Source: Clostridia bacterium (lineage in GTDB: Bacteria > Bacillota > Clostridia > Christensenellales > Borkfalkiaceae). Taken from it: DNA of 64,000 nt. Position 1 is the stretch's first letter. The number at the start of each line of letters is the position of its first letter. Location: the NCBI GenBank assembly GCA_017407325.1, contig JAFQWV010000028.1, positions 1 through 64,000 on the forward strand, given 5' to 3'. A model generated the notes under the pieces. That model saw only the letters and a list, made by a program, of their open reading frames with translations. It had not been told where the DNA came from and searched no databases. Positions 52,301 through 61,198 of this stretch are shown here, piece after piece. The position numbers and the translations under genes were made by a program.

Positions 52301-54623
52301 TCGTGCAGTTATTGCGCCAATCCGGTGTTAAAAGCTCAAACAAATCGCCCATATAAACGACTGTTTCAACGCCGTTTAACTCGACCGTCTTATAGTGCTT
52401 ATTAATCATATCGGATAGAACTTGTTTTCCCGATTTGTCGTCGGTAGTATCGGTAAGTTCAATAAATTCGCCAACGGTTACCGAAAGCGTGCCTTTTATG
52501 AACGCGTTCGCATTTTCCTGTTCTTCGCTTAGGAACATTCCAAGAAGTGACTGCGCTTTTACAGGCATTAGCTTATCGAGCCAATACTGTTTATCCTTTC
52601 TGTGAAGTCTAAATTCTTCAAGGTCGATCTGGAATAAAATTTCAGAAAGCTGACGTGCATCTTCGTTTTCTAGCGCATAGCCGTCTTCGGTCATACCTTC
52701 AAGATATTGATATTCGTCCACGTCAACAGCGATAAATCCACTTGGTAGACGGTCGATAGCAGAAAGTAAGCTAAATAACGTTTCGCCGATAGAAAGTTCT
52801 TTTAAATCTTCGTACATCACGTAATCGCTATTTTTGTCGAATGCTGAAAGCATTTCCCAAAGTTTCATATGCATTGCTTCGCCAAAGTCAGGATCGAGAT
52901 ATTCTCTTACTTCAACTTCCGTTTCACCGTCGTCTAAAATTTCGGTTGAACTCTTGTACCAGTTGCGTTCGTTTTCGTCGTAATCATACTTAAAGATAAC
53001 CGCAAACGCATCACCAACCTTTAAGTCACCAAAGAGCGCTTGCCCTATTTCGGTGATACCGCCTTCGCTGAAAATACTCAATAATACAAGCAGACTTAAT
53101 CCTGCAGGCGCTTCGCCGAAAGTTACGTCTAGAATCGGTTTAAGGTATTCGTTTTCACAATTCCAATTACCTTCACCGTCGCGAACGTATCCTAAAAGCT
53201 CACCAACAGCAATACCGTTTAACGCGTTTTGGATAGAACTTAAAATTTCTTCACCAGTTGCACCCGGTTTAATAAGGTCGCCAACCTTGATTTGGTAAAC
53301 GTTTTCTAAAACCTTGTTTTCAGCAGTTATACCTAAGAATTCTTGTAAAGTAGTGTCACCTAACGCACGTGAGAATTCCTTTCTCATATTAGTGATAATG
53401 TCGCTACCTTCTTCGCCGATAATATCACCTACCGTTACGGTAAATAACGCTTTCATACCTTCAGGAATCCTGCCTTCCATACCTAAAGTATTGATAAACT
53501 CGCCAATTTCAACGTCGCCGAACGCAGCTTTAATAAGAGCTAGCGTGTCGTCTTTATTTTCTAAAAGTTCTTTTACGTTTGCACTTGCGATTGCGTTCTT
53601 TACGCCGTCAACAGTAATAGTGCAAGCTTCGTCTTGATACCAAAGCCCGTCTTCACCCTTATAGTAGCCTAAGACGTAACCAACCTCGATTTTATCACTT
53701 ACGTTATCTAAGGTGAATTTATACTCGCCGTCAACCTTTTCAAAAAGGTCAGAAATCTTAGCATCGCCAAACGCTTTAGCGCGCTTTTCAACGAAGTCCT
53801 TCATATCACTTGACGCCGAGCCTGCGACAGTAACCAAAATTTCGTATAAAGTAAGGTCGCCAATCGATTCAAGCCCACCTTCCATAATTTCGTCAATTAT
53901 CGGCGAGCCGTTCATAATATCAAATAACGTACCTATGTAAACGTTTCCAAGAAGACCTAATGCGTTCTCAGGTTCGCCTTCTTTTAAGGTGTAGATATAT
54001 TCGTGCGTTGCACGGTCGTAGGTTGAGTCAAACTTAGCAGGTAGGATAGAGCCAAGCTTTAAATTTTTGAGCGCAGAAACAAAACCAGCTTCTTCAGTAA
54101 GTTCGTCTTTTGAGAAAAAGTCTAAAAGAGAATAGTCTCCAAGCTTTGCTTGTGCTTCGCTTGAGAGAAGTTCATCTATAGGCTTATCGATTAATTTCGG
54201 TAAAAATACGTACAAAGCACGCACCTTAATGCCGTCTAAGAAGGCTGCGCTACCGTTCACTATTGAGAAAAGTGAAACGTCACGTATCGCATCCATATCC
54301 ACGCTAGAGGCGTTTTCAGTATCAATACCCACGCTTTTTAAAAGCGACGCAAGATCAAGACCGTATTCTTTTTCAAGTCTTTTAATCTTGTACTCGTCAG
54401 GATTATTGACGGCATCACCAATTAAATCGAGCAACTCTTCAATAGATGCTGATTCAAGTTCGCCAAGTCCCGCTATTTTTTCTTCTTCTTTGTTGACAAG
54501 TTCAAGGGGTTTTACGTTTTTGTACGCCCAATACGCGCCACCAACGACACTACCTACAAGCGCAGTCACGCCAAAAACCATTCCGAGCACGAACGCAAGC
54601 GCTCTTCTAAACAGTTTGCCCAT
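49374..54623 (-). CDS. Giant repeat protein with N-terminal membrane segment
   Basis: 1749 aa. N-terminal basic start and one membrane helix or signal anchor (about 8-34, ALAFVLGMVFGVTALVGSVVGGA). The rest is built from more than 20 degenerate repeats of about 60-80 aa marked by hydrophobic-Gly-Asp/Glu motifs such as KVGDLIKP, AVGELLGY, TLGDVGAG, KLGDVIGL and KIGDALEY, often near GYxKxxxxxWY. Acidic overall. Probably a long extracytoplasmic fibre or elongated envelope protein (inference); no family recognised. The C-terminus (AGIQLPNGL) is set by cloverleaf repeat S3. Confidence 0.7.
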   Translation of the reverse strand: MGKLFRRALAFVLGMVFGVTALVGSVVGGAYWAYKNVKPLELVNKEEEKIAGLGELESASIEELLDLIGDAVNNPDEYKIKRLEKEYGLDLASLLKSVGIDTENASSVDMDAIRDVSLFSIVNGSAAFLDGIKVRALYVFLPKLIDKPIDELLSSEAQAKLGDYSLLDFFSKDELTEEAGFVSALKNLKLGSILPAKFDSTYDRATHEYIYTLKEGEPENALGLLGNVYIGTLFDIMNGSPIIDEIMEGGLESIGDLTLYEILVTVAGSASSDMKDFVEKRAKAFGDAKISDLFEKVDGEYKFTLDNVSDKIEVGYVLGYYKGEDGLWYQDEACTITVDGVKNAIASANVKELLENKDDTLALIKAAFGDVEIGEFINTLGMEGRIPEGMKALFTVTVGDIIGEEGSDIITNMRKEFSRALGDTTLQEFLGITAENKVLENVYQIKVGDLIKPGATGEEILSSIQNALNGIAVGELLGYVRDGEGNWNCENEYLKPILDVTFGEAPAGLSLLVLLSIFSEGGITEIGQALFGDLKVGDAFAVIFKYDYDENERNWYKSSTEILDDGETEVEVREYLDPDFGEAMHMKLWEMLSAFDKNSDYVMYEDLKELSIGETLFSLLSAIDRLPSGFIAVDVDEYQYLEGMTEDGYALENEDARQLSEILFQIDLEEFRLHRKDKQYWLDKLMPVKAQSLLGMFLSEEQENANAFIKGTLSVTVGEFIELTDTTDDKSGKQVLSDMINKHYKTVELNGVETVVYMGDLFELLTPDWRNNCTMETIGNLEFAKSACAILGTESKREAFGHLTLGQLGSDYVPERLQKSDFVQATLLIDLNGLIDIYRNRNESLKTQIKFAFEHVFEPVYDGLTIMDCIDDFRNFGEKLESYGPILDFELDDIMRALRTGEYGTLLDDFKTAFKQLEKKEKIVVLGGAGVGVLALYEFDNEILVKLIGDVFEDATWGDYLATRFGYEMGADGNYTISGVYNPLADKLLKQEMRVTFDKTKCSIRKEYIEQVTFGEMLASHKKLISYVEKANELGKIGTLSSDDEGIYLKGRFDRLSKVIFSIKPIDVYRNRNNVKGFIVDTFGDVTLGDVGAGIMHKGLETFGIEHDYKVVDGKYIVSGAFKNVSQQFYNTTLYDFYKQRKALVKDIIKSANVGDVLADVVNFASDKYLGNAYNGKAVLSSDGTTWEVSGDYDEILSVLYNLNIGDAMSGFKADGKAYFGKDETFGKVKLGYLFAKGNNEWVEEKNAWFDKNGKPCEFVGTDGLIRKTIYKLTFGDVLSGNFKFDSVLEGLYLGEFLGYTCSLDSVGHVHSADCEWYEEIDAFVVGEEDLGPQKVIVKLKSLDQTISSLELKSLLDGGFSLKTIFEDCKLGDVIGLKAVETSDGDVWYKYAEVGGYNVCDKAEFGERITESEPATNLAQALSEIHASELTKPTATTAIIEKVKALKIGDALEYVAIDESGITVWYKKEADKSLTKVSGLMQKLANHTITELEGDLDGIVHDWTLQDVLSSEQIGDNTILIAVKDIPLDEISTEIEKVEFGTVMGYEKKGDNKWYKKNGTVVDDEIALVLCDYKVGELTGAYEIEDGKTFTQDVVSKMLDNVTLKTIYPNAGQTNADGFMSVLEPDWKLGELSQRLMDKLKTATTIQELISLGVFGDYLVASDGYTDATMPAKIYNDQTGKDEYNNYGLLDTIFVVTAPDDMGVREYWLSLSMPEFMSSIMATVTEYQKWFIENAGALAGAGIQLPNGL

Positions 54624-54899
54624 TTCGTCAACCTCCTACCTAAAAATTTTTATATCCAAAAAGTAATAAATTTTAGCTAAAAATGTAAGTTATCCCCAAA
54701 AAGGCATACTACGCCCCTTTGCTACTTAATAGATATTATATATTTTATTTCGCGCGTTGTCAATATTATGAGTATTTATTTTTTCAGTTTTTTAAAAACT
54801 TTTTTCGCGTTTTTGCCCTAATTTCATAAAATTTTTGCCAAAATATGCCAATAATCGACCTATAAGCCAATTAAATGACAGTTTGCAATTATCGCAATA
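54624..54899. other. Upstream region of the giant gene; no gene seen
   Basis: AGGAGG precedes the minus-strand start at 54623. An AT-rich stretch follows (about 54720-54850) with possible minus-strand promoter sequence (TTGACAACGCGCGAAATAAA, TATAAT-like TATAATATC). No coding frame of note. Confidence 0.4.
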
Positions 54900-55256
54900 T
54901 GCTGGCGTGATGATTTGCAAGCCTTGCTTGCGAAAGTCTATATGCAATCTGAAGATTGCTCGATATGCGAAATATATTTCGCTCGATATGCAAAGCGGTG
55001 CTTTGCTCGATATGTGCCTTGGCACTCGATAGCAAGTTTTTTAACTTGCGTTATGGTCGCGAACGCTCCGCTTTCCGTGATTAACATATAATTTTAATTG
55101 CGGACTGAAATTATAATATAATAAGACGGCGTTTTTTTAAAAAACGCTCGACAATAATGCAAATCTTCTGATTTGCAAATCATGAAAGTTTACTTTCAAA
55201 TCACGAGCGACTTTGTCGCTCAAATCATGAAGGCTTTGCCTTCAAATCATCTAAAA
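54900..55256. repeat. Modular short-palindrome array J (longest)
   Basis: First part: GCAAGc/gCTTGC, CAATCTGAAGATTG, CGAAATATATTTCG, CAAAGC/GCTTTG, TGCC/GGCA and GCAAGTT/AACTTGC joined by CTCGATATG, ending with GGTCGCGAACG and TTTCCGTGATTA. Second part: GGCGTTTTT/AAAAACGCT, GCAAATC/GATTTGC, GAAAGT/ACTTTC, GAGCGAC/GTCGCTC and GAAGGC/GCCTTC joined by CAAATCATG or CAAATCACG. Confidence 0.7.
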
Positions 55257-55318
55257 ATTATTGATTAATTTTTACATATAGTGTATAATTATCACAGAAT
55301 AACAACAAAGGACAAATT

Positions 55319-56185
55319 ATGCTCGATTTAATTTATAACGAAACTTCAGGCAGCGGTAAATGCAAAAAAATTATCGCTAAAATTTCTGAAGCACTCAAAA
55401 ACAGAAATATCGAACACAGACTTTTTCCAACTAAAGCAAAAAAACACGCGACAGAACTTGCTAAAGAATTATCCGCTGAGGGCTCGACTGATATTATCGC
55501 CGTCGGTGGTGACGGAACGGTTCACGAAGTGCTAAACGGAATTGATACCGAAAAAGTCAATTTTGGTATTATCCCCGCAGGTAGTGGCAACGATTTTATT
55601 GAAACTGCTAAAATTCCACTCGATCCAATGAAAGCGCTCGAAATTATTTTAACTAGAGAGCCAAAACCAACCGACTATCTCGACTGCGCTGGCGTTCGTG
55701 GAATTAATATTATCGCAACGGGAATTGACGTTGAAATTTTAAAACGCTGTGCTAAATTCAAAGTTATAAAAGGCAAGCTTCAATACCTACTCTCTCTGAT
55801 AATTAGCTTATTCAAGTTTGAATTTTACAATTTCGACACGCTTATCGACGGAAAGCGCGAAGAAAAAGAAGCTTTAATCGTTGCGTGCGGAAACGGAAAG
55901 GTTTTCGGTGGTGGCATACAAATGTGCCCCGAAGCACAAATCGACGACGGACTTATGGATTTTGTAATTTGCAACAAAATGAAAAAAAGCAAAATCCCTA
56001 GCGCGTTTGTAAAACTTATGAAAGGTAAGATTTTGCAAGAACCGTTTACCGAATTTTCTCGCCAAACTCACGTCGAAGTTTGTTTTGACAAAAAAACCAC
56101 CGTCAACGTTGACGGCGAGCTTTACGAAGATCTACCGTTTGACGTAAAGATAGTTAATAACGAATTAAAAATGTACAGACCTTAG
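55319..56185 (+). CDS. Diacylglycerol kinase-family lipid kinase
   Basis: 288 aa. The catalytic GGDGTVHEVLNGI (about 63-75) and IIPAGSGNDF (about 85-94) motifs mark the DagK/YegS/BmrU family. C-terminal beta-sandwich with the conserved NVDGELYEDLPFDVKIV end. Phosphorylates a membrane lipid, probably diacylglycerol. ACAAAGGAC ribosome site. Monocistronic between arrays J and K. Confidence 0.9.
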   Translation: MLDLIYNETSGSGKCKKIIAKISEALKNRNIEHRLFPTKAKKHATELAKELSAEGSTDIIAVGGDGTVHEVLNGIDTEKVNFGIIPAGSGNDFIETAKIPLDPMKALEIILTREPKPTDYLDCAGVRGINIIATGIDVEILKRCAKFKVIKGKLQYLLSLIISLFKFEFYNFDTLIDGKREEKEALIVACGNGKVFGGGIQMCPEAQIDDGLMDFVICNKMKKSKIPSAFVKLMKGKILQEPFTEFSRQTHVEVCFDKKTTVNVDGELYEDLPFDVKIVNNELKMYRP

Positions 56186-56231
56186 CCGAAAGGCTTCTTT
56201 CGGCTAAAAACGCGCTATAAGTCGATTATTG

Positions 56232-56390
56232 CACGTTTTTTGTAGCCTTAAGGCTACTCGATACGCGCGAATTTATTCGCGCTCGATATGTTACTATTAG
56301 GCTCGATATGCAACCTAAAGGTTGCTCGATAGCAAGTTTTCAACTTGCGTAATTGTCGCAAACGCTTTCGCGTTCCGTCGTTATTATAAA
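56232..56390. repeat. Modular short-palindrome array K
   Basis: GTAGCCTTAAGGCTAC, GCGCGAAT/ATTCGCGC, CAACCT/AGGTTG and GCAAGTT/AACTTGC joined by CTCGATATG; ends GTCGCAAACGCTTTCGCGTT and CCGTCGTTATTATA. Confidence 0.65.
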
Positions 56391-56394
56391 AAGC

Positions 56395-56422
56395 AAGTGG
56401 GTGGAGAAACTCCACCCACTTT
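56395..56422 (-). terminator. Terminator of RHS cassette 3
   Basis: AAGTGGGTGGAG pairs with CTCCACCCACTT around AAA. Same hairpin as at 44366 and 45659. Confidence 0.75.
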
Positions 56423-56451
56423 ATTAATTATCATTTGCTTGTGAAAACAAT

Positions 56452-56751
56452 TTACTTATCTAATACCTGTTCTATTTTATTTTTTAACCATCGCGAAGCA
56501 AATAGTGCTTTCTTTTTATAATTCCCCTGTGTTTTAAATTCTTCACAATATTCAGTAACATCGTAACATGTACCTAAAGAATCAGCATCTGAAATTAAAA
56601 TAGAAATGTTTTCGTCGCCTAAAATCGTTATTCTAACTTGAGAATTAATATAAACTATTTGTGTATATCCCAATCTTTGTTTATAAGCAATTTTGAATCC
56701 GTATTCATCTATCAAAAATTTAAAATGTTTTTTCAATATAGAATATCTCAT
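56452..56751 (-). CDS. Putative immunity protein of RHS cassette 3
   Basis: 99 aa from the ATG at 56751 (AAGGAG upstream); the frame is open 33 nt further into the toxin end. Small soluble alpha/beta protein (MRYSILKKHFKFLIDEYGFK, ILISDADSLGTCYDVTEYCE). It follows the toxin fragment and precedes the cassette terminator. Immunity role inferred from position. Confidence 0.5.
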   Translation of the reverse strand: MRYSILKKHFKFLIDEYGFKIAYKQRLGYTQIVYINSQVRITILGDENISILISDADSLGTCYDVTEYCEEFKTQGNYKKKALFASRWLKNKIEQVLDK

Positions 56752-56761
56752 AATTTTCTCC

Positions 56762-57634
56762 TTATAACAACCAAATATTAACAAAATATTGATATCCTTT
56801 AGTCAAAACAATTTCTTTTGCATATGCTCCTGTTAATTCTCCCCCACAGTCGTAAATAACTCCTTTAAACTTCATTACGCCTTGAACAATAGATTTGTTT
56901 TGAACCCAACCAACTTTATCAGCAAAATTTTTCCCAAATAACTTTGTTAAAAACCCATGACTTTTCAACCCTCCATAATGAGCAGTCCCAGTCATTTCAC
57001 CAACTATTTCATAAGTTCCCTTTTTCCCAATTGTTAACCCTTTTGAAGCATAATTACCGACTTTTACAACTCTAAAAACAGATTGTCCGAATGCTAGTAC
57101 TCCTCCTGTTAAAGCACCATTCGCAGCTCCATCGGCAAATCCTTTCCAGAAACTTTCACCACGTATAGCATTTGCTGTACCTTGTACCAATCCACCCAAT
57201 ACTATACTTGCACCCATTTGAATAAACATCGGAGCGAGCGCTCCCCCAGTAAAATATGTTAACGCAACAGCTCCTACAAAAGCAACCCCACCGATAACCC
57301 ACTTCGCCCAGTTTGGTAATGAGAAATGCCCACTAGGATCGCTATACATTACTGGGTTATTAGCACAATAAGCATATAGATTCAAGCCGTTGATTGTGGT
57401 TGGATCTAGATATTCAATACTATCAGGGCAAACGAATCTACCAATTTGCGGATCGTAGTAGCGAGATTGTAAATAGTAGTAGCCTGTTTCAATATCAAAG
57501 TAGTAACTTCTATAACGGAATGGGTTTAAAATTGCAAGTTTAGTTGCAATATCATCACTTTTAGTATACGAAATTCTGTCAGAAATGTCAATACTTGCGC
57601 CGTTAATAACAGCAAAAGTTTTGTGATTTCCACC
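56762..57634 (-). pseudogene. Orphan RHS C-terminal toxin 3, 5'-truncated
   Basis: The open frame starts right after a stop in CTCATCC repeat R4, beginning NHKTFAVINGASIDISDRIS like cassette 2. RHS core (YYFDIETGYYYLQSRYYDPQ, IGRFVCPDS, NGLNLYAYCANNPV), a hydrophobic pretoxin (GESFWKGFADGAANGALTGG) and a C-terminal domain (KGTYEIVGEMTGTAHYGGLK to YQYFVNIWLL) of unknown activity. No promoter; likely a silent donor cassette. Confidence 0.7.
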
Positions 57635-57811
57635 TCATCCGTCGCTTTGCGACACCTTCCCCTCAAGGTGAAGGCTTAGGTCGGCAACCGACTGTTATGT
57701 ATTGTTTATTACCAAAACTTAAAAAAGCGTCAGCCTACACGACTGGCAGGTCGGTCGGGCAACCCGACTGTTATGTATTGTTCTTTCAATCGCCGTACTT
57801 ATTATATGGTT
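57632..57811. repeat. CTCATCC repeat R4 and repeat debris
   Basis: CCTCATCCGTCGCTTTGCGA, then CACCTTCCCCTCAAGGTGAA, GGCT at 57632-57676, followed by pieces GGTCGGCAACCGACTGTTAT (twice) and AAAAAAGCGTCAGCCTACAC also present near 47.5 kb. No gene. Confidence 0.6.
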
Positions 57812-57924
57812 AAAAGACTTAGAAACAAGCAGTTCAAGGCACTAAAAAACACTTCGGATTAGATAGACCTTTGCGGTCATCTAAGTCGAACACCCTTTTC
57901 AGAAACGCAGTATTGCGCCGTTTA
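57812..57924 (+). ncRNA. Cloverleaf repeat S5 (chimeric)
   Basis: The left half matches S1 (AAAAAACACTTCG arm) and the right half matches S2 (CGAACACCCTTTTC arm), so the main stem cannot pair fully. The inner stem TTAGAT/ATCTAA, loop and closing arm are intact. It ends 17 nt before the stop of the Na/Pi cotransporter gene. Confidence 0.55.
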
Positions 57925-57941
57925 TAAGGCTTTTAAGGCTT

Positions 57942-59582
57942 TTAAATTTTGTTTAAAATCTCTTCGTTTACAGAATATCCAATAGCGTGTAAGTGGTCGC
58001 CAATACGTTCCATATTGCCAACCAGGTTGATAAACACGCCACTAGATTGTGGTTGACACTTGCCTTCGCCAAGACGGTCGATATGACCTTGAACGAGTTT
58101 ACGGCGCATATTATCGACTTTATCTTCAATTTCGTTGACGGTAGAGACGAGTTCTTTATCGTTTTTCATATACGCCCTAATTGACACTTCATAAAGCGAG
58201 TTAAGGTCAGCCGTCATTTGAGCAAGGTCCTTTTTAACTTCGTCGGAAAAAACAAGGCTTTGCGCTACTGATTTTTCGGTGTGTTTAACGATATTGTCGG
58301 CAAGTTCAGCAACTCTGACGACGTCGCCGACTATGTAGTGCAACCGACCGATTTTTTGTTCGTCGGCGTAAGAAAGTTCACCAGCAGAAACTTTTACGAT
58401 ATATTCGGTAATAGCCTTACCCATTTCGTTAACTTGTTCAATGTTTGCGCGAATTTGTTCTGCATTTTCGCTATTTGCTGACAAAAATCCTTCAAGTGCG
58501 CCGTTTACAGCTTGCATCGCAATGACGCTTGCATCTTTAAGTTCGCGGTTAGCCGCCTGCAACGCAACCGCAGGCGAACGGAGCACGCGCGCATCAAGAT
58601 GACTGACTCTTTTAACTTCTTCTTTATCCTTGTAAATCTTGGTAGCCACCCAAACGAACACTTTAATGAACGGTAAGAAAATAAGCGTACAAATTACGTT
58701 AAAGAAGGTGTGGAACATTGCTACTTGAGTACCTGCGTCGGTAAACCATTTTGCAAACGTTAGGTCCATAAACTTAGGCACACACAACAATATAATAAGG
58801 AATATTACGCTACCCGTGACGTTAAACAATAAGTGTATAAGCGAAGTGCGTTTACCGTTGGTGTTTGCCGAGAACGAAGAAAGTAACGCCGTCGTGGTCG
58901 AACCGATATTAGTACCTAAAATGACGTATAGTATCGCGTTTCCACCACCACCTATTACGAGTCCACTCGCTGCCATAGTGATTAAAATTGAAGTAATGGC
59001 TGACGAACTTTGAACTATCGTAGTCGTAACGATACCGATTAATAATAATAAGAAAGGATTGTTTATTACTTGCAACGCGTTAACTATTGCAGGACTTTCT
59101 TTAAAAGCGTCCATTGACGCACTCATAAGTTCAAGACCGATAAAGATAAGACCAAGACCAGCAAGGAGCAAGCCGAAAGTCTTAATTTTGTCTTTTTTCA
59201 AAAACATATCAAGCGCCATACCGACTAAAGTCATTGCCATAGCAACTTCAGCAATAGGCAAAGATTTAAGTGCAGCGATCTGACCTGTAATAGTCGTACC
59301 GATATTAGCACCCATAATCATTGCGGTTGCCTGATACAAACTCATAATCCCCGAGTTTACGAAACCGACGATCAAAACGGTTGTTGCACCACTCGACTGA
59401 ATAATCGCGGTTGCACCCGCACCAATCAACACGCCGACGAGTGGATTTTTACTCGTTTTATTAAACAAACTTCTAAGTCCACTGTTAGCAAGTTTACTGG
59501 TGTTTTCTGAAAGCATCTTAAAGCCAACAAGCAAAGCACCAAGCCCTGCAAAAAGTTGCATTATCGTGCCAAAAAGATTCAT
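57942..59582 (-). CDS. Na/Pi cotransporter with PhoU-like C-terminal domain
   Basis: 546 aa. Two inverted membrane repeats, each with the substrate motif (AIIQSSGATTVLIVGF and TIVQSSSAITSILIT), then a cytoplasmic PhoU-like helical domain (about 340-540). The NptA/PNaS family imports phosphate with sodium. AGGGAAAA ribosome site. Cloverleaf repeat S5 lies at its 3' end. Confidence 0.9.
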   Translation of the reverse strand: MNLFGTIMQLFAGLGALLVGFKMLSENTSKLANSGLRSLFNKTSKNPLVGVLIGAGATAIIQSSGATTVLIVGFVNSGIMSLYQATAMIMGANIGTTITGQIAALKSLPIAEVAMAMTLVGMALDMFLKKDKIKTFGLLLAGLGLIFIGLELMSASMDAFKESPAIVNALQVINNPFLLLLIGIVTTTIVQSSSAITSILITMAASGLVIGGGGNAILYVILGTNIGSTTTALLSSFSANTNGKRTSLIHLLFNVTGSVIFLIILLCVPKFMDLTFAKWFTDAGTQVAMFHTFFNVICTLIFLPFIKVFVWVATKIYKDKEEVKRVSHLDARVLRSPAVALQAANRELKDASVIAMQAVNGALEGFLSANSENAEQIRANIEQVNEMGKAITEYIVKVSAGELSYADEQKIGRLHYIVGDVVRVAELADNIVKHTEKSVAQSLVFSDEVKKDLAQMTADLNSLYEVSIRAYMKNDKELVSTVNEIEDKVDNMRRKLVQGHIDRLGEGKCQPQSSGVFINLVGNMERIGDHLHAIGYSVNEEILNKI

Positions 59583-59739
59583 TTTTCCCTTTAATCGCGC
59601 TATACGCGCACCTTTTGTTTTTGAAAAATTTACAAACTAAAATATCTTCGCAAATTTTCCTAAACTAATAATACCATAATCGTTTGTCAATGTAAAACAA
59701 TTTAACCGACAAAATTTATTTTTACAAAAAAAGACGCAA

Positions 59740-59814
59740 AAACTTAGTTTTTGCATATCGAGCCCAATAGCAATATATCGAGCGCGAACAACTAGCCATA
59801 GGCTACATATCTTC
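59740..59814. repeat. Modular short-palindrome array L
   Basis: GCAAAAACTTAGTTTTTGC, then CCCAATAGCAA (also in array A) and GTAGCC-like units joined by ATATCGAG. It adjoins the 126-bp repeat copy 3. Confidence 0.6.
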
Positions 59815-59940
59815 GTCATTGCGAGTGCGACTTGTCGCGCGTGGCAATCTCTAAAGAACCAACCGAGCGCTTTCAGTGCTTGAAAACTTAAAGAGCCAAC
59901 AAGGCGCTTTAGAGATTCTTACGCTTCCGCTCAGAATGAC
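59815..59940. repeat. 126-bp inverted-end repeat, copy 3
   Basis: GTCATTGCGAGTGCGACTTG start, GGCAATCTCTAAAGAACCAA, and CGCTTTAGAGATTCTTACGC to GCTCAGAATGAC. Same length as copy 1. Confidence 0.65.
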
Positions 59941-60014
59941 AAAATTAGCGTAGTAATTATATAATAACTAAAATCCTTAGTAAAAATTCGCAAGATGCGA
60001 TCCTGCGAATTTTT

Positions 60015-60434
60015 TTATTTAATTAATTTATACTTAATAAGACTTTCTGGAAAAATTTCTCGCCAACTGTGTTTTAACAACCTGTAAACTTGATTTACTT
60101 CGTCTAAAGTAAGCCGCATTTCAACTGCTTTTTTGTACGAATCTTTAAAACTAGGAATTGCATACATCATTTTTCTATAATAAAAATCATATCGTATAAT
60201 GCTTAATAAAAACATATATTTAGGACACAATTTATATGCTAGCGCTTTTTCAACCCAAATCTCAACTTGGTTTATACATTTAATATCGTGATCAAAAGGC
60301 AAAACACCATGCAACTTTATTATTGCATAATAAAAGCACTTCTCCCCGATTTCCATTTCAAGATTATAATCATTTATATATTTTTCAGCATTTAAAAAAT
60401 CCCCTTCTAAAATAAGTTTCTCAATTTCACTCAC
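60015..60434 (-). CDS. Hypothetical helical (TPR-like) protein
   Basis: 139 aa. Predicted all-helical, with repeat-like ILEGDFLNAEKYINDYNLEM and WVEKALAYKLCPKYMFLLSI stretches as in TPR/Sel1-type solenoids. No signal peptide. Divergent from the small XRE gene at 60526. No function assigned. Confidence 0.55.
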   Translation of the reverse strand: MSEIEKLILEGDFLNAEKYINDYNLEMEIGEKCFYYAIIKLHGVLPFDHDIKCINQVEIWVEKALAYKLCPKYMFLLSIIRYDFYYRKMMYAIPSFKDSYKKAVEMRLTLDEVNQVYRLLKHSWREIFPESLIKYKLIK

Positions 60435-60525
60435 TACACTTTCCCCATAATGCTATTTTTAATATTATAGTGGCACAGTGTGCAATTTGTCAAGCAAAAA
60501 TTATAATTTATGCTATTATCAAAAT

Positions 60526-60738
60526 ATGATAAAACTTGAAGATATTCAAAAAAGATTGCGAGAAGCAATAAAATCGAGTAATATGACTCAAAAAGAAATT
60601 GCCGAAAAGGTAGGCATAAATCCGTCAACTTTAAGCAAATATTTGTGTCAAAACAAATTTCCGTCAATAGAAACTTTTGCAAACTTGTGTGAAGTCTTGC
60701 AAGAGTCAAGTGATGAAATTTTAGGAATTAAAAAGTAA
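60526..60738 (+). CDS. Small XRE-family regulator
   Basis: 70 aa from the ATG at 60526 (MIKLEDIQKRLREAIKSSN); the frame is open 48 nt further up. A complete Cro/CI helix-turn-helix (MTQKEIAEKVGINPSTLSKYL) fills the protein. Divergent from the helical protein gene, which it may control. Confidence 0.82.
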   Translation: MIKLEDIQKRLREAIKSSNMTQKEIAEKVGINPSTLSKYLCQNKFPSIETFANLCEVLQESSDEILGIKK

Positions 60739-61198
60739 AAATATGCGCCGTGCAAAATTTTGCACGGCGCAATTTTTTGTAACGGATAATTATTTAATTT
60801 TTCGTTTTTTATTGATTTTAGGAAGTTGCGCGGACTGAAATTATGATGATTTGCAAACTGCGTTTGCATGATTTGCCAACTTGGCAGTTGGCGTGATTTG
60901 CAACTTTAGTTGCATGATTTGAAAAAACAAGTTTTTTCATTTCGGTCGCAAACGCTTTGCGTTCCGTCATATTATTATATAATAACTAAAATCCTTAGAA
61001 AAAACTATATGTCGGGTTGGCAATTTTTTCGGAGAAAAAATCTGCGCGACCACAATGCAAAACACAGTTTTGCATTTCATGCAATCCGTACGCAAAAAGT
61101 AGGATTGCAATTCATGACAATCGCCAGATTGTCAAATCATGAAAGTCGTAGACTTTCAAATCATCTTCACCTACTACACCTTGACCAACCCCACTTAA
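60739..61198. repeat. Modular short-palindrome arrays M; no gene
   Basis: Terminator-like GTGCAAAATTTTGCAC at 60750-60772. Array 60845-60978: GCAAACTGCGTTTGC, GCCAAC/GTTGGC, GCAACT/AGTTGC and AAAAAAC/GTTTTTT joined by CATGATTTG, ending GGTCGCAAACGCTTTGCGTT, CCGTCATATTATTATATA. Array 61053-61165: GCAAAAC/GTTTTGC, GCAATCC/GGATTGC, GACAATC/GATTGTC and GAAAGTC/GACTTTC joined by CATTTCATG, CAATTCATG and CAAATCATG. Confidence 0.65.
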
